Of a stretch of DNA of 64,000 bases, positions 52,850-64,000 are shown in pieces (position 1 is the stretch's first letter; every line of letters begins with the position of its first letter). The translations under genes were made by a program, and so were the position numbers. The stretch spans positions 4,426,501 through 4,490,500 of the forward strand of contig BSYO01000013.1 of NCBI GenBank assembly GCA_033239525.1, given 5' to 3'. This stretch comes from Nepenthes gracilis (lineage: Eukaryota; Streptophyta; Magnoliopsida; Caryophyllales; Nepenthaceae). The notes beneath the pieces were generated by a model that saw nothing but the letters and a program-made list of their open reading frames with translations, did not search any database and was not told where the DNA came from.

Positions 52850-53735
52850 CAATTTTTATCTCTATAACTTTAGAGTTCACTTGAAAGGTTTTTTAACATA
52901 GCAAGAAGAGTAGGAAGTCTAAAAAGAGAGAATTTATTTTAGAATTCTCATATATGAAATCAAATAGAAGAAAAAAAAGGTTATATACTTAAATAAATAA
53001 AAAAAAAATATTTAACAATAGAGTCAAATATTAGGTGCGTCACCAACCTTGTTAGGCTATTATATTTTTATTTAATTATTCAAAGCCGTCGGTGCTAATT
53101 TAAAAAATGGCATATTAGATAATTAAACAAATCTTTCCAATTATAAATAATACATAACAGTTTATTATATATTAAATTGATTGATAACCGCTTTCAAAAG
53201 ATATTATCAAGTCGGTTCAATTCACTTACAACTCATCAAATGTAGAACAACCCAAATGCCACCAAATAATTATGGAGAACATAATCCAATAACTAGCAAT
53301 AAAAGGCAGAAATGATTCAATACCTAATAGTAGTAAAAATTAGTCAATAAAGACAAAATTTTGAATTATAATTGTAAAATTAATCCTAAATTAGTCTAAT
53401 TATACATATAGCAAATTCTAAGTTAGCTAAGAAAAATAATATTACAAAATGCCCCAAACTTGCAACTGCCAAATGTCGCACCGATGCTAAGATAACTACA
53501 TCTTCGTACCATAGTTTGATTTTAGGCCAACTTTTATTTTAAATTAAAACTATAATGATGCCAACCATCTTAATTATGCACGTACACCTTAATGTGATGA
53601 TAGTAATATTCTTAAAGGAACACAACGATCACGTCATTCCTCAGTTCCCGAGTCGGCGCGCTTGGGATGGAATGACAAGGTCAGTAATTGGGCTTTGTGA
53701 CCTCATTAATTTAGCCATCACTACCTTGGTGCCAT
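52850..53735. repeat. Methyltransferase-array upstream segment, copy U3
   Basis: Aligns with 21640-22390 for about 780 bp: CTTTAGAGTTCACTTGAAAG, ATAGAGTCAAATATTAGGTG, AATAATTATGGAGAACATAA, AAATTAATCCTAAATTAGTC, TTTTAGGCCAACTTTTATT. No methyltransferase exon is found beside it on the left, where TE sequence begins at 52850. Confidence 0.72.
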
Positions 53736-53738
53736 GAG

Positions 53739-56700
53739 TGTAGTGACCCTGATTTAAAAACAGGTAATAAACTATATCAAGTAAATCAAAAAAAAAAAAA
53801 TTCTTTATTTATAAAAGAAACAAGCCCAATGAGAAATACAAAAAATTGAGTTGACATAACAAAATCAAATCATCAATAATAATCATGATATATAACAATT
53901 GAGACAGGATTAATTTAGACCATCTGTTTGATTTTTAGACCGCTTGCAATGACCTACTTCACTCAAACACATGAGAAAAATGACAATTCAACTATGCAAT
54001 CACAAAATCAAATCTGCATATATCAAAATATAAACAAAAATTTTTAATTTTCTTCGTCTAAACTCTCTATAAGCAATCTATAGTCATTTAATTTGAAAGG
54101 GTTAGAAATAATATAAAATTATACACCAAAAGATTAACAAATATAGATATAAATGAGAACAAAATACATCTCAATCAAAACATAATTAAGGAATGAACTA
54201 TAATAAAACACATGTAAAAGTCCTACAAATCAAAAGATCTGAATGTCAAATATTTAATGCCAAAGTTTAAATATGATTTCGTACACAAAATTTATAATTC
54301 ATATACAAATATTAAAGTAATCAAAAATACAAAATCATCAAAAGTATTTGAAATGTCCAAATCCAAAATTGAGTAAATCCAAACATCAATCAAAGCTTGC
54401 AACTATCTAAGTTACGCATCTCAAATATCAAATTATATATAAATAAAAATCTCAAAAATCTAAAACATACTAAAATTTTAAAACCAATGATCAAAAAATT
54501 ATATTTGAGGAAGGTTTCACGTATTTTTAATAACCTTAGGATATATTACTATTATTTAAACTCGTAGGCGTACCATATACATATTACTCCCTACGGATGG
54601 GATCAAACGTCATTTTCTTTTGTCACTTACAGATGATAGATGAAAATTTTAAATCTTTCTAAATATATTAAGACGTGTAAATATATTATTCTATTTAATT
54701 TCTTACAATAGTTCTCAAAAATACCAAATTAGTGGACTCTATAATAAAAGGTTTAAATTTTTTTCTTCATTGTAAGAAAAATATAATACTTTCAACCTTT
54801 GGAAAGTTTAAGTACACAATAATTCACCATGTGAAAAAAAAATCTAGATATTAAAATAAATAACAAAATCGAGTTTGGTCGGAAATACATGCATGAGTTG
54901 TCATATATAAGGCCTAATTACATAATTTTATGATTTTTATTTCATAAATATTTTTATATATAAATATAATATTTTAAATATTTATTTATTTCATACAAAA
55001 TAGACAGAATCACAAATATTTGGTAAAACCTAGACAGAACTTTAAAATTTTTGACAAAAATTATATGCATACAATAATATTTGAACTGTGGAGGTTGTCA
55101 CGTCCCATATATCTAATACAACCTAATTTCAAGTCAATACCTCGACTAACTAAAAGAAAAATAATACAATCTAACCACAGAAACTAAAATACTACATCAC
55201 CAAGTGGTTTTGAATATTGACCAAATCATGATGTCAGATCTTACATAATAGGTCATGTTGAATTCAAACAAAATCAGAATATTTAAACAACCATAACAAG
55301 ATTATAATCCTATAATATCATTCATACTACGATACTATAATTAAGTTAATAACGAACTAAAATTGTCTAAAATAAAATACAACATATGATTTTCTTTTAA
55401 ATCTAATTTGAAATCTCTTCAAGACCTACTCCTTAATCAAGACCTTACCTCCCTTCAAGTATTTGAGCATTTAATTTGAAGGAATTAGTTAAAAATAAAA
55501 ATAGAGTGAGTCGAAAGTTCAATAAGGCATATAATTTATATAATTTAACATATAATTTCTATTAAAATATGTCGGAAGGAACAATTAATCAAATTCAATG
55601 AAATGTTATGAATTTCCATGATGATGCACGTAACTTTTCAAACTTCCTTTATATGTTCTTATTTAAATGGTTCCATAAAATTCAAACTCAAATATGTAAT
55701 CTTTTACTAATTAAGGGTCAGTAAGACCTTACCGATTGAAGGAGCAGATAATTAAAATTAAAGTTATATTTATTTTTACATAACCAAATATTTTACGCTA
55801 TTATTTAGGACACTTAGGTGTGCCGTTATATACATAACCTTATAGATAAAGTTGAACACCGCTTTCACCAGAGGCGATAGGCTTGAACATCGATTATCGA
55901 TATAATATACTAATGCATATCATAATATACTACCCGCTAAACGTAATATGATAGTATGATACTTAGACATATAAAAATTTTACACAATTGTTTATAATCA
56001 TTGTATTTTCTTATTTAAAAAAAATATTCTTAATTCTTTAATTATAGAAAAGTTTTTCACATAATCCTTTTAATAAATTTTCATACTGTGCATAAAATTC
56101 TACAATAATTTATATATGAGAATTTTAGAACATATAAAATCTGTGTTATGAAATTTTATAAACATGTGAAACTATGTATGCCAAAAATTGTAGAGAAAAC
56201 TAAAAAATTTTGTAATTTTATTTTTTCTTTGATGGAACTCCAGAATGTGCAAAATATATAATTAATGATTTAAATATGTAAGAGTATTATATATAAAATT
56301 AAAATTTACGAGAGTAATATAATTATGACAACACATGGATATAAGAAATTGCAGGAAATAACATAATAATCCAAAGTATATGAATTAATGACATAATTTT
56401 TATAAAAAAATATCATTTTCTTAATTATGAAAATATTTCATATATGAGTATTGAGAATAAAAAATATTCAAAATAATGAGAAAATAATGGTAATAGATAA
56501 AAGAATTTTTAGATATGCACTTACCTTTAATTTATTAAAATCTTACTTTGATTTAGTTGAATTTGTCTTTTTTAGCTTTGTCTCCCCTCTTTCTCTCGTT
56601 TTCTCCCGTCTCCTCTCTCAATCTTTATAAAAAAATATCTGAAACTCAATCGAATACAATATATATAGTAGAGTAGCACTTAAGCACTTATTGAGTATAC

Positions 56701-57661
56701 ATTAGACACCACAACAAAACATAATGGTGCATAAGTGCTACTTTGGGTATGCATCAAGTGCTAATGAGGCACCCATCAATTCGATGTAACCCGATTAAAC
56801 TTTGATTCATAATCCAAATTTATTTTTTTTATTTTTAATTTTAATTATCTTAATTTAATTAATTATAATTAAATTAAAATTTGAATTGGCCTTGGACTTG
56901 CACTCGGATTTAGTATCAGCTTTTAGAATTGGCCCGAATCACCTCTGTTTTGATTATATATATATTTATATATATGTATGTCCCGACGAGGACTATTTTT
57001 AAAATTTGGACATTTGTTTGGATTGGGATATTTAATTTAAGTAAAAGACTATCATTGGACTTTGAAATTTGGATCTTAAATTTTTATTAGATTTATTATA
57101 TCACCGAATTGAATTTATTGCGTAATTTGATTAGATTTTCACCCATTTGACCTTTCATATGATTTATTGGACTCATTTTGTCTAAAATATGATACTTGTT
57201 GGGCATTTGGTTCACATTTTTTATTTTGTCCCTTCAGAGTAGAAGATTTGGATGCATTGCAGAAGTTAGGATGTGATCTTCAGCTATTCGTCCGATTTGA
57301 TGAATTTAATTTGTTATGATTTAAATTTGACATTTGATACAACTAGATTATGGAATTGGTCGGATATATGCCCATAGTGTATTTTGGGAATAATTCAGAT
57401 GTTATGTTATACTTGGTTATAATTTTTGATTGGATTGTTACCTCTCTTATGATATTTGTGGAGCAGGTTGTACTTATTTATATCCGGACGGTTATCCGAT
57501 GTAGTCCTGTGTGGATTTTAGTTTATCGGGTTCTGTTTATTTAGATTGCACAGCTGGATTTTTGGGACTTAGAATTATTGGTTAAATTTATTTGAGATTT
57601 TAAATTTTAGGAATTATGATTAATTATTTTAAATTAATCTGTTTGATCCGAGTTCGTGACA
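53739..57661. mobile_element. Rearranged Tekay-like LTR fragments
   Basis: 53739 starts TGTAGTGACCCTGA and 55095 starts TGTCACGTCCCAT. Both resemble the plus-strand start of the minus-oriented LTR at 27189 (TGTCACGAACCC). In contrast, 56960-57661 is the opposite orientation: its reverse complement aligns with 27189-27880, ending GTTCGTGACA. Landmarks near 54530-54780 match 5100-5290, and 56510-56620 matches 6590-6720. The block is therefore at least two or three LTR pieces of one family in both orientations. No coding domain is visible. Confidence 0.6.
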
Positions 57662-57927
57662 TATACGGTTACCTCCCAATATGAAAACTCCGAATGTATA
57701 GCATATCATTTTTATGCTACGAAGAGTTGAAGAATATGCGAAGCAAGTAAAACATGGCGACCTTCCTTTTTTATTTGTTTTCTTAACTCTCACATGGGTT
57801 ACCTTATTTAAAAGAAAAGTAAAAAACAAACAAACCATATATGATCTCGTCTCCAAACATCAGACAAGCAAATAATCAAGGAAACAAGTAAACACAAAGT
57901 GGCACTTTGAAGGACATAGTTGAGGGA

Positions 57928-58218
57928 TTAACAAAGACGTTTGCAGATGATGACACCGTCACTAGAAGGGACATGGCATAGCTCGGCACAATCATTGGCC
58001 ACCACTGCTTTGGTGAACTCAATTGTGCCACGCGTGAAGTGTTGCTTGCAATCCTCTACCTCCGCCTCGAGAGCAATCACGGCCCCACCAAACAATGTGT
58101 TGTCGTATATCAACAAACCACCTATCCTGACCAGTTTCATAATCCTTTGGAGGTAGTCATAGTAATTGTTCTTGTCAGCATCAATAAATGCAAAATCAAA
58201 ACTTCCTTCGTTGGATTT
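57928..58218 (-). pseudogene. Lone last exon of a third CCoAOMT-like methyltransferase
   Basis: A 291-nt open stretch, the same length as exon 5 of gene 2: KSNEGSFDFAFIDADKNNYY, RIMKLVRIGGLLIYDNTLFG, and the end SSDGVIICKRLC. Metal-site Asp and Asp-Asn residues are kept. The GDG of the C-terminal block is SDG, and the last residue is Cys. The splice acceptor AG before the exon is AA. Homology to intron 4 of gene 2 continues to about 58455 (TGTATTAGCAATCAGATTCA) and then stops at SIRE-like sequence. Exons 1-4 are absent from the window, so it is a truncated relic. Confidence 0.88.
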
Positions 58219-58474
58219 TTCCTCATAAAAAGAAGGAAAAATATTTAAATAAGATAATTATGTATTAGCAATCAGATTCACTCTCGATACGATTATACAG
58301 ACTATTGAAAGATTAAGTCTTTGATGGGATTACAAGATGAGAATAGTTATCTATTGTACCCAGCAAAGATTAACAACTTGAGTTTAGTTAGTGATTAGTT
58401 CATTTATTTAGGTGTAGCCATCCTATATTCCTAACCTACCTGTCTTGGACCACGCAAAATATATATTAAGTTTT

Positions 58475-58995
58475 TCTGGATATTTTTTTTCATCTTTCCT
58501 AGGTTGAGAGTAGAGTTAACTATATCATTTAGTTTGGTATAAAACTCATTCAATATTTTATTATCTTTTTTTCTTAATTTTTTAAATCAAGTGACAAACG
58601 TTTATAATTTTGAGAATTTAACCATCTTTAACCATCTATGTATGGTTAGCAAAATATTTCTAACTTTCTTAGTAATTTCACACATGAACACTCATCAAAA
58701 ACTCATTGGGCAAGATTGCTATAATAATGGCCTGGATGTCTTTATTATTTCAATTATTGTTGTTAACTAATTGCTCTACCATGTGGCTGGGTCTTTGCGG
58801 GATGTAATCCCATTCTCAATTATGATGGGAAGAGTTTATCTTCTTTCCACATACAATCAAACATGTTCATCCATAATTTTATGAAAGCTATAATTTAAAC
58901 CTTGCAATAAATATAGTTATTTCTATTAAAGTATTACGAAATTGATAAGAAGTGACTAGTAGTTATCAAGATATAAATGGGTCAAGGAATGTGGT
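58475..58995 (-). pseudogene. SIRE-like Copia gag fragment, copy C
   Basis: Aligns with 35370-35900 of copy B (AACTATATCATTTAGTTTGG, GATGTAATCCCATTCTCAAT, and GAAGTGACTAGTAGTTAT near 58950). It encodes the N-terminal part of gag on the minus strand, with stops. It abuts the methyltransferase intron remnant at about 58455-58475. Confidence 0.7.
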
Positions 58996-59005
58996 AGGCT
59001 CTAAT

Positions 59006-62000
59006 TGGGTAGTTCTTAATGATTACAGTTTTAACCCATTACAATTGAAAGTATAAATATACAAATATTTAATACATGTGTAAGGTTTGAGTTCAAATTT
59101 TATTATAATCATAGTTAATTAAATTAAGATAATTAAAATTGAGGTCAAAGGATGAAGAAATTTAAATTAAAGATTTAAAATTGGATCAGGCTATATCAAG
59201 TTGATGGATATCTGACCGGCGCCCGACACGTATCAAAGCATGTGATAAACAGAGTGATCCCACCTAATGGGCACCTGATCGGATCCCAAATGTGTTTTTT
59301 AATATGTTCATACTTGAAGCATGCTCGAGCACGATTTCCTATAGGATAAGCTCTTGAAGTGCACCGCAGTGGCGCTCGTGCGCCGCAGAGTTGCACTGTG
59401 GCGCTCAACACACGCTTGATACATACTCGAGCGTCAATTCAGTATAAATATATAACCAGACTGAAATTCAACCATTTTTCTGTAAGGTTTGAGAGAAGAG
59501 AGAGAAGGAGAAGAGAGACGAAGCAAGAGAAGCTTAATTCAAATGAATCAAAGTAAACTTTTTGATAATTTTGAGCTAAGACAAGTTCATTTGAAACCTC
59601 TTTTCTTTCGTTATTGTTCTTTCTTTAATTTTTTAAATATTTTTAATTTTAAATACTTATACATGACATTATTTTATAACTAAAATGTTTGTTTAACATA
59701 CATGTAAAATTCTCATCATTTTTTTGTGAAAATGCATGAAATTCATATTTAAGCCCATGTATAATTTATCTATTAGCAGATTTTTGTAGTTTTTCCTTCA
59801 TGTATGTTCTAAAAATTTGATATAGTGCTTCTACATGTTTGGTTTTCATCGACAGTATACCTACATGTTTAAAATTACTAAATATATATTTTGCATGTCC
59901 TAAAAATGCATACTTACCCTGCATGTATAATATTGAGAAGCAATGTTATAAATTTGATTTTATTTCTAATTTTTTGTACTATTTGCTAAATTTTTCTACA
60001 TTATTTTGTTAAGAATAATCCTGCATGTCTAAAGAACTCATAATTGAGTATTTTATGTTAAGAATTTACAGAATTTAAATGAAAAAATTTATAATTATAT
60101 TAAAAGCTAACAGCATTTTCTCCAAAATGAGAAAGTATAATATTATGAAAAAATGTGTAAAACTTTTATAAGTATAAGTATCAAACCATTGTAATAAGTT
60201 CAACGGATAGTATATTACGGCATATCTTATTATATTGTAGTGGTAATTGAGGTTTGAATCTATCATCTGTGGATAAAACTGATAGTCAACACTGTCTACA
60301 AGGTTATATATATGATGACTTACCTATGAATCTCAAATAAAATGTACAACCTGTGATTGTGTGAAAATAAATATAAATTGAGTTTTAATTATCTGATCAT
60401 TTAGTCGATGAGGCCCTATTGGCCCTTGGTCCATAAGAATTTCATGATTAGGCATGATTTCACAACATATATTTGAATAAGAATATGATAAAAAAATTTT
60501 ATAAAATAAGTATATATTGTCATTGAAATTCATAGTATTTCATTGAATTTGATATATTATTCCTTTTGATATGTTTATAATATAAGTTATATGTTTAACT
60601 ATAAAATTATATGCCATATTAAGTATTTGAATTACTCTTATTTTTATTTTCAACTAACTTCTTCAAATGAGAGTTTCGAACACTTGTAGGATGATTTGGA
60701 TTGAATGAAAAACTATTTAAAAAAATAGAATTAAAGTTATTGAATGTTTAATGTTATATTTTAAATTTCCATACAGTAGTCTAATTTTGTTGTTATTTGG
60801 ACAATACTTTGTATAAGAAATGTTATGAGATCATGGATGTAAATTACTCAATTTATGGTTTATAGTGTCATGGATGTCGATTTGACCAACAGTTTGTTAG
60901 CGGTGGTTTTAGTATTAGTTTAAAATGATTACTCTGATTTTGTATAGATTAAACATAACTCTTTACATAAAATTCAAAGTTATGGTTTGATAAATGTCGT
61001 AGCCATATGATGACGTAACATTTCGGATCCTATGTTCGGTTAATATTATTTTATTTTGATCGGTCGAGGTATCGACGTAAATATCATGTCCATGATTAAT
61101 TGGTTACTAATGGGATAATTATTAATGTCTATAGTTAATTAATTATCGGGATAGAAATTTAAAACGTGACAACACGTAAAGAATATTTACTTCTAGATAT
61201 TGCAAATATAAAATGGCAATCCTATTCATTCAACATTACCAACATAAGTTATAAAGAAAATCTAGAAATAAACCAATATATGAGATGGTAATGAATAGAA
61301 ACCTTAATAATCAAATTATTATTGAGTAAGACTCTCTAAAATTTTCAAGTCAGTCAAATTAAATTCACAATAAAAAAGTTAATTATAAATCAGTTGATAT
61401 AGATACATTATCTTTAGTCAACTTACTCCTGACAAGTGACCATTTTCAAAGAACTCATCGAATATGCTTCCTCAATACAGAACTAGATACTTTACAGTCT
61501 TATTTTGAATTTTACTTCACTATTTTGGAAATAATCAATACTTTTAAAACTCCAAGATTCAAGTTATCTACAGAATGCTGTAAGCTTATGGATTTAGAAA
61601 AAGTATTTGATAGTAGTAAGATGATTTCAAAGTAAGAAAACCGAATTTTTTGAATTACAAATAATGGATGAGGTTTTCTTATTTTTCTTTAAACTTTTTT
61701 AGCTCCCCCGTTTTTTTTCCAATCCTCACATGGCTAATGACTAAATAAAGAGAAGTGAGCTTACTTATAAATGTAAATAAAAATTGGGATTGAAAATGCA
61801 AAATAGATAAGATTTCATTACTAACATTCAAATGTTGTCTTGAATGTCGGTGCATAAGTACAAATCATGCATCTTCATATGTAAAGCTGGTATTATTGCA
61901 CACGTGCACTCTTCATATGCGTCTCATGTGTAAAACATCTATTAAGTGTTTATGTGCATCCTTCATATGTAACTCATGTGTGGAACTATTAGAAAGTGCA

Positions 62001-62209
62001 CTTAACTGCCTTTCAAGGCCCTCAATGTATGGAGTCACATTTCTAAATACACATGCATATCTTCTTCGAGCTCAATTATTTTTATCTTTGAAGAGTTTGT
62101 CTTGAACAACGATTAAATATAATTAATAAATAAAAATATTCAAATATAACTTGATTGAGACAAAATTTTGTCACAAAAATAGCCACTAAAATAGAACTAA
62201 CACCATACA
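59006..62209 (-). repeat. SIRE-like Copia LTR, copy C, split by a solo LTR
   Basis: 59006-59078 and 61177-62209 together match copies A and B. Without the 59079-61171 insertion and its duplicated pentamer, the LTR is about 1.1 kb, as in A (1.10 kb) and B (1.11 kb). The primer-site region ATTAGAGCCTACC lies left of 59006 on the minus strand. Confidence 0.78.
59079..61171 (+). mobile_element. Solo LTR (Tekay-like or related) inside SIRE-like LTR C
   Basis: It is a 2093-bp insertion running from TGTAAGGTTTGAG to AAAACGTGACA, with TG...CA ends. It is flanked by ACATG (59074-59078) and ACACG (61172-61176), a one-mismatch target duplication. Copy B keeps the empty site (ACATGTAAATAATATTT). It carries a TATA-like TATAAATATATAACC near 59443, a purine-rich leader (GAGAGAAGAGAGAGAAGG), and CTCGAGC words at about 59320-59430. 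No internal region or second LTR is present. Confidence 0.85.
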
Positions 62210-62780
62210 TGTAACATTTCAGATATTTTTAATTTTATTATTTCACACAAATGAATTGTCTAATTAATTACAATATTTATCTGATGATTTTTAATAACTT
62301 TTAGATTTTAAATTTTATAGCTAGACTGACATTGGGGCTCAAATTAATTTGTGGACCCTGTATAAGAAGATTTAGTTGTAAGACTCATTTTTTGATGAAA
62401 TTGTAAGATTTGTTTGAAGATAATTTTTCTAAAAATAAATTTATAAAGTTAATTAACATATTGACTGTTTAAAAAATGATTAGATATTTAGTATTTGAAC
62501 CTAATGAGTTTAGAGTATTTGAATTAATATATTATGCTTGAATATTTGGGCCATTAATTTAAGTTTAGATTGATTAATGGATTAGGTTAAATTAATTTAA
62601 TTACAAACCGAGCTAATTGAATGAACATTTATTATGTAGGCCTTAATGTATTAGGATTTATTAACTAAAAATATAATTAAATTTAAAAAAATAAAAATAT
62701 TAAAAATTGAGATCAAAATTTAAATATTATTGTAAGAATAATAAAATAATTAATTAATTAATATTTTTAATTAGAAATAA

Positions 62781-62873
<93 letters not shown>

Positions 62874-64000
62874 GATGATGATGATCAATAATTAGTGTCA
62901 GTAAGAATAGAAAAGAGAAGAGAAAAGATGAAAAATGAAGGAAGAAGGAAAGAAGGAGAAAGGAGAAAGGTGGCACTAGGGTTGTAGCGGCAAGAAGGAA
63001 GAAAATCGACGCCCCAAAAGAAAATTCAACCGAACCCTAAAAGTGACCCTCCATTATTTAAAAAATGCTATGGCGTGAGTGGAGGGAGGGAGAACGTGAG
63101 CCGAACAAAGTAACCACCACTGTCGTCATCGTCGCCGAAAGAAATGTATAAAATCGATGCAAGTAAAATTCATATTTTCTAAAAGTAAATCACTCTCTTC
63201 TTATAGTTGATATTGATTTCTTTCTGCATGCCTTGATTTTGTATAAATTGGTTGCTCCTTCGAGAAAAATTAAAAATTTTGGACAAATGAGGCGGGAAGG
63301 AAACAAGTGGAAATACTTGTGGAATTACCATAAAATCATTTTCATGATTATTATGGCGTGATTATTAATGGGCATATACTATAAAATCCTTATTTACTTA
63401 ATTGAATGTGAAAATTAGGATTTTGAAATTCGGTTGGAATCGAGGCAAACGCTGGAATAGAGCATTTATTATCTGTTTGGATATCAGTTTGCACAGTGAG
63501 ATAAAAATGGTAAGGATGGCTGCTTCCTAATTGTCGCATTATTATACTCATTATTATAGCATAGGATTGGTAGCAATTGTTGTTGACTTTGGATTTCGGG
63601 CTGTCCGTCTGTTGGAGAAGAACAGTAGCTATTGCCTCCTGGTTCATATTCCCTACATTGAATGTATTTTTCAGGTTGAGTATAATTATATAATTTTAAA
63701 AGTAATTGTTGTTGATAATTCGCAAGTGACATATGTAAGTATACGCTACCGCATTGCGCATCCAATAAAAAAGGATAGGACTTCCGCACTACCTGATTCC
63801 ATTGATATGTATATAAACTATGCCCTATTCATCGATGAGGAATAGTAGTGGTGAATAGATTTGTGGCTTTCCACTGTATCTCTAGCGTGAGCTATACATA
63901 TATGCAATACATTAGGATAGTTGATCATACTAATAATAGAGTATGTATATAATATGTATGAGATTGGATATATGTACACTATATGTGATGTGTGTATATA
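62210..64000 (+). mobile_element. Candidate LTR start running to the window end
   Basis: TGTAACATTTCAGATATTTT at 62210 abuts the end of SIRE-like LTR C and resembles the TGTAAtat/TGTAAGG starts of the Tekay-like LTRs. Downstream are an AAT microsatellite, a purine-rich leader-like segment (AAGGAAGAAGGAAAGAAGG), CGAACCCTAAAAG, and CCACCACTGTCGTCATCGTC, similar in style to the GC-rich part of the 27189-29916 LTR. No end or coding region is seen, and the call is tentative. Confidence 0.35.
62785..62872. repeat. (AAT)29 microsatellite
   Basis: Uninterrupted ATA/AAT trinucleotide run of about 88 bp, followed by GATGATGATGATC. Confidence 0.98.

Noticed and set aside
53739..57661. A single 3.9-kb LTR element with matching ends
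   Set aside because: Flanking pentamers do not match, and internal landmarks point to several pieces in both orientations.

Overview
The window looks like nuclear DNA from a eudicot plant. It is AT-rich, its genes have GT-AG introns, and its two well-supported gene families are plant types: a RABD2/Rab1 GTPase and cation-dependent caffeoyl-CoA O-methyltransferase-like (CCoAOMT-like) enzymes. Most of the rest is LTR-retrotransposon debris of Copia type (SIRE/Maximus-like and others) and Ty3/Gypsy type (Tekay/Del-like long LTRs and Tat-like elements). I saw no rRNA, tRNA, CRISPR array or bacterial-type operon. The species cannot be named from the sequence alone.

Layout. 1-1893: upstream region of a Rab gene. 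1894-14306 (+): intact 8-exon RABD2 gene (202 aa). Its 10.3-kb first intron holds a decayed minus-strand Copia element (2336-10783). A Tekay-like solo LTR (about 4444-7112) sits inside that element's reverse transcriptase, and a Tat-like LTR (about 5348-6345) sits inside the Tekay-like LTR. 15571-18004 (-): intact 5-exon CCoAOMT-like gene 1, convergent with RABD2. 18-24.9 kb: intergenic DNA with a SIRE-like LTR (A), a relic of the methyltransferase upstream region, and a 216-bp tandem duplication. 24930-33575 (+): a Copia element carrying gag but no pol, bounded by a perfect 5-bp target duplication. Its left LTR is broken by a minus-strand Tekay-like piece with a 2.7-kb LTR. 33.6-37.0 kb (-): SIRE-like gag remnant plus LTR (B). 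38418-42122 (-): intact CCoAOMT-like gene 2. 42.5-50.8 kb: Tat-like LTRs, a duplicated Copia reverse transcriptase/RNase H fragment, and a Tat gag-protease remnant. 51.7-57.7 kb: LTR fragments around a third upstream-region relic. 57928-58218 (-): lone last exon of a third methyltransferase. 58.5-64.0 kb: SIRE-like copy C interrupted by a solo LTR with a target duplication, then another LTR-like start.

How it fits together. The methyltransferase genes and their relics form a degraded tandem array. Two copies keep full reading frames and identical exon phases, one survives as a single exon, and upstream segments persist at three places. Retrotransposons have repeatedly broken the array. The copies have diverged: gene 1 carries Glu where the family normally has the catalytic-base Lys, and its TATA box lies about 400 bp farther from the ATG than in gene 2.

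The most unusual items are the gag-only Copia element, the three-level insertion inside the RABD2 intron, and the changed active site of methyltransferase gene 1. All alignments were done by eye. Boundaries marked 'about' are approximate.
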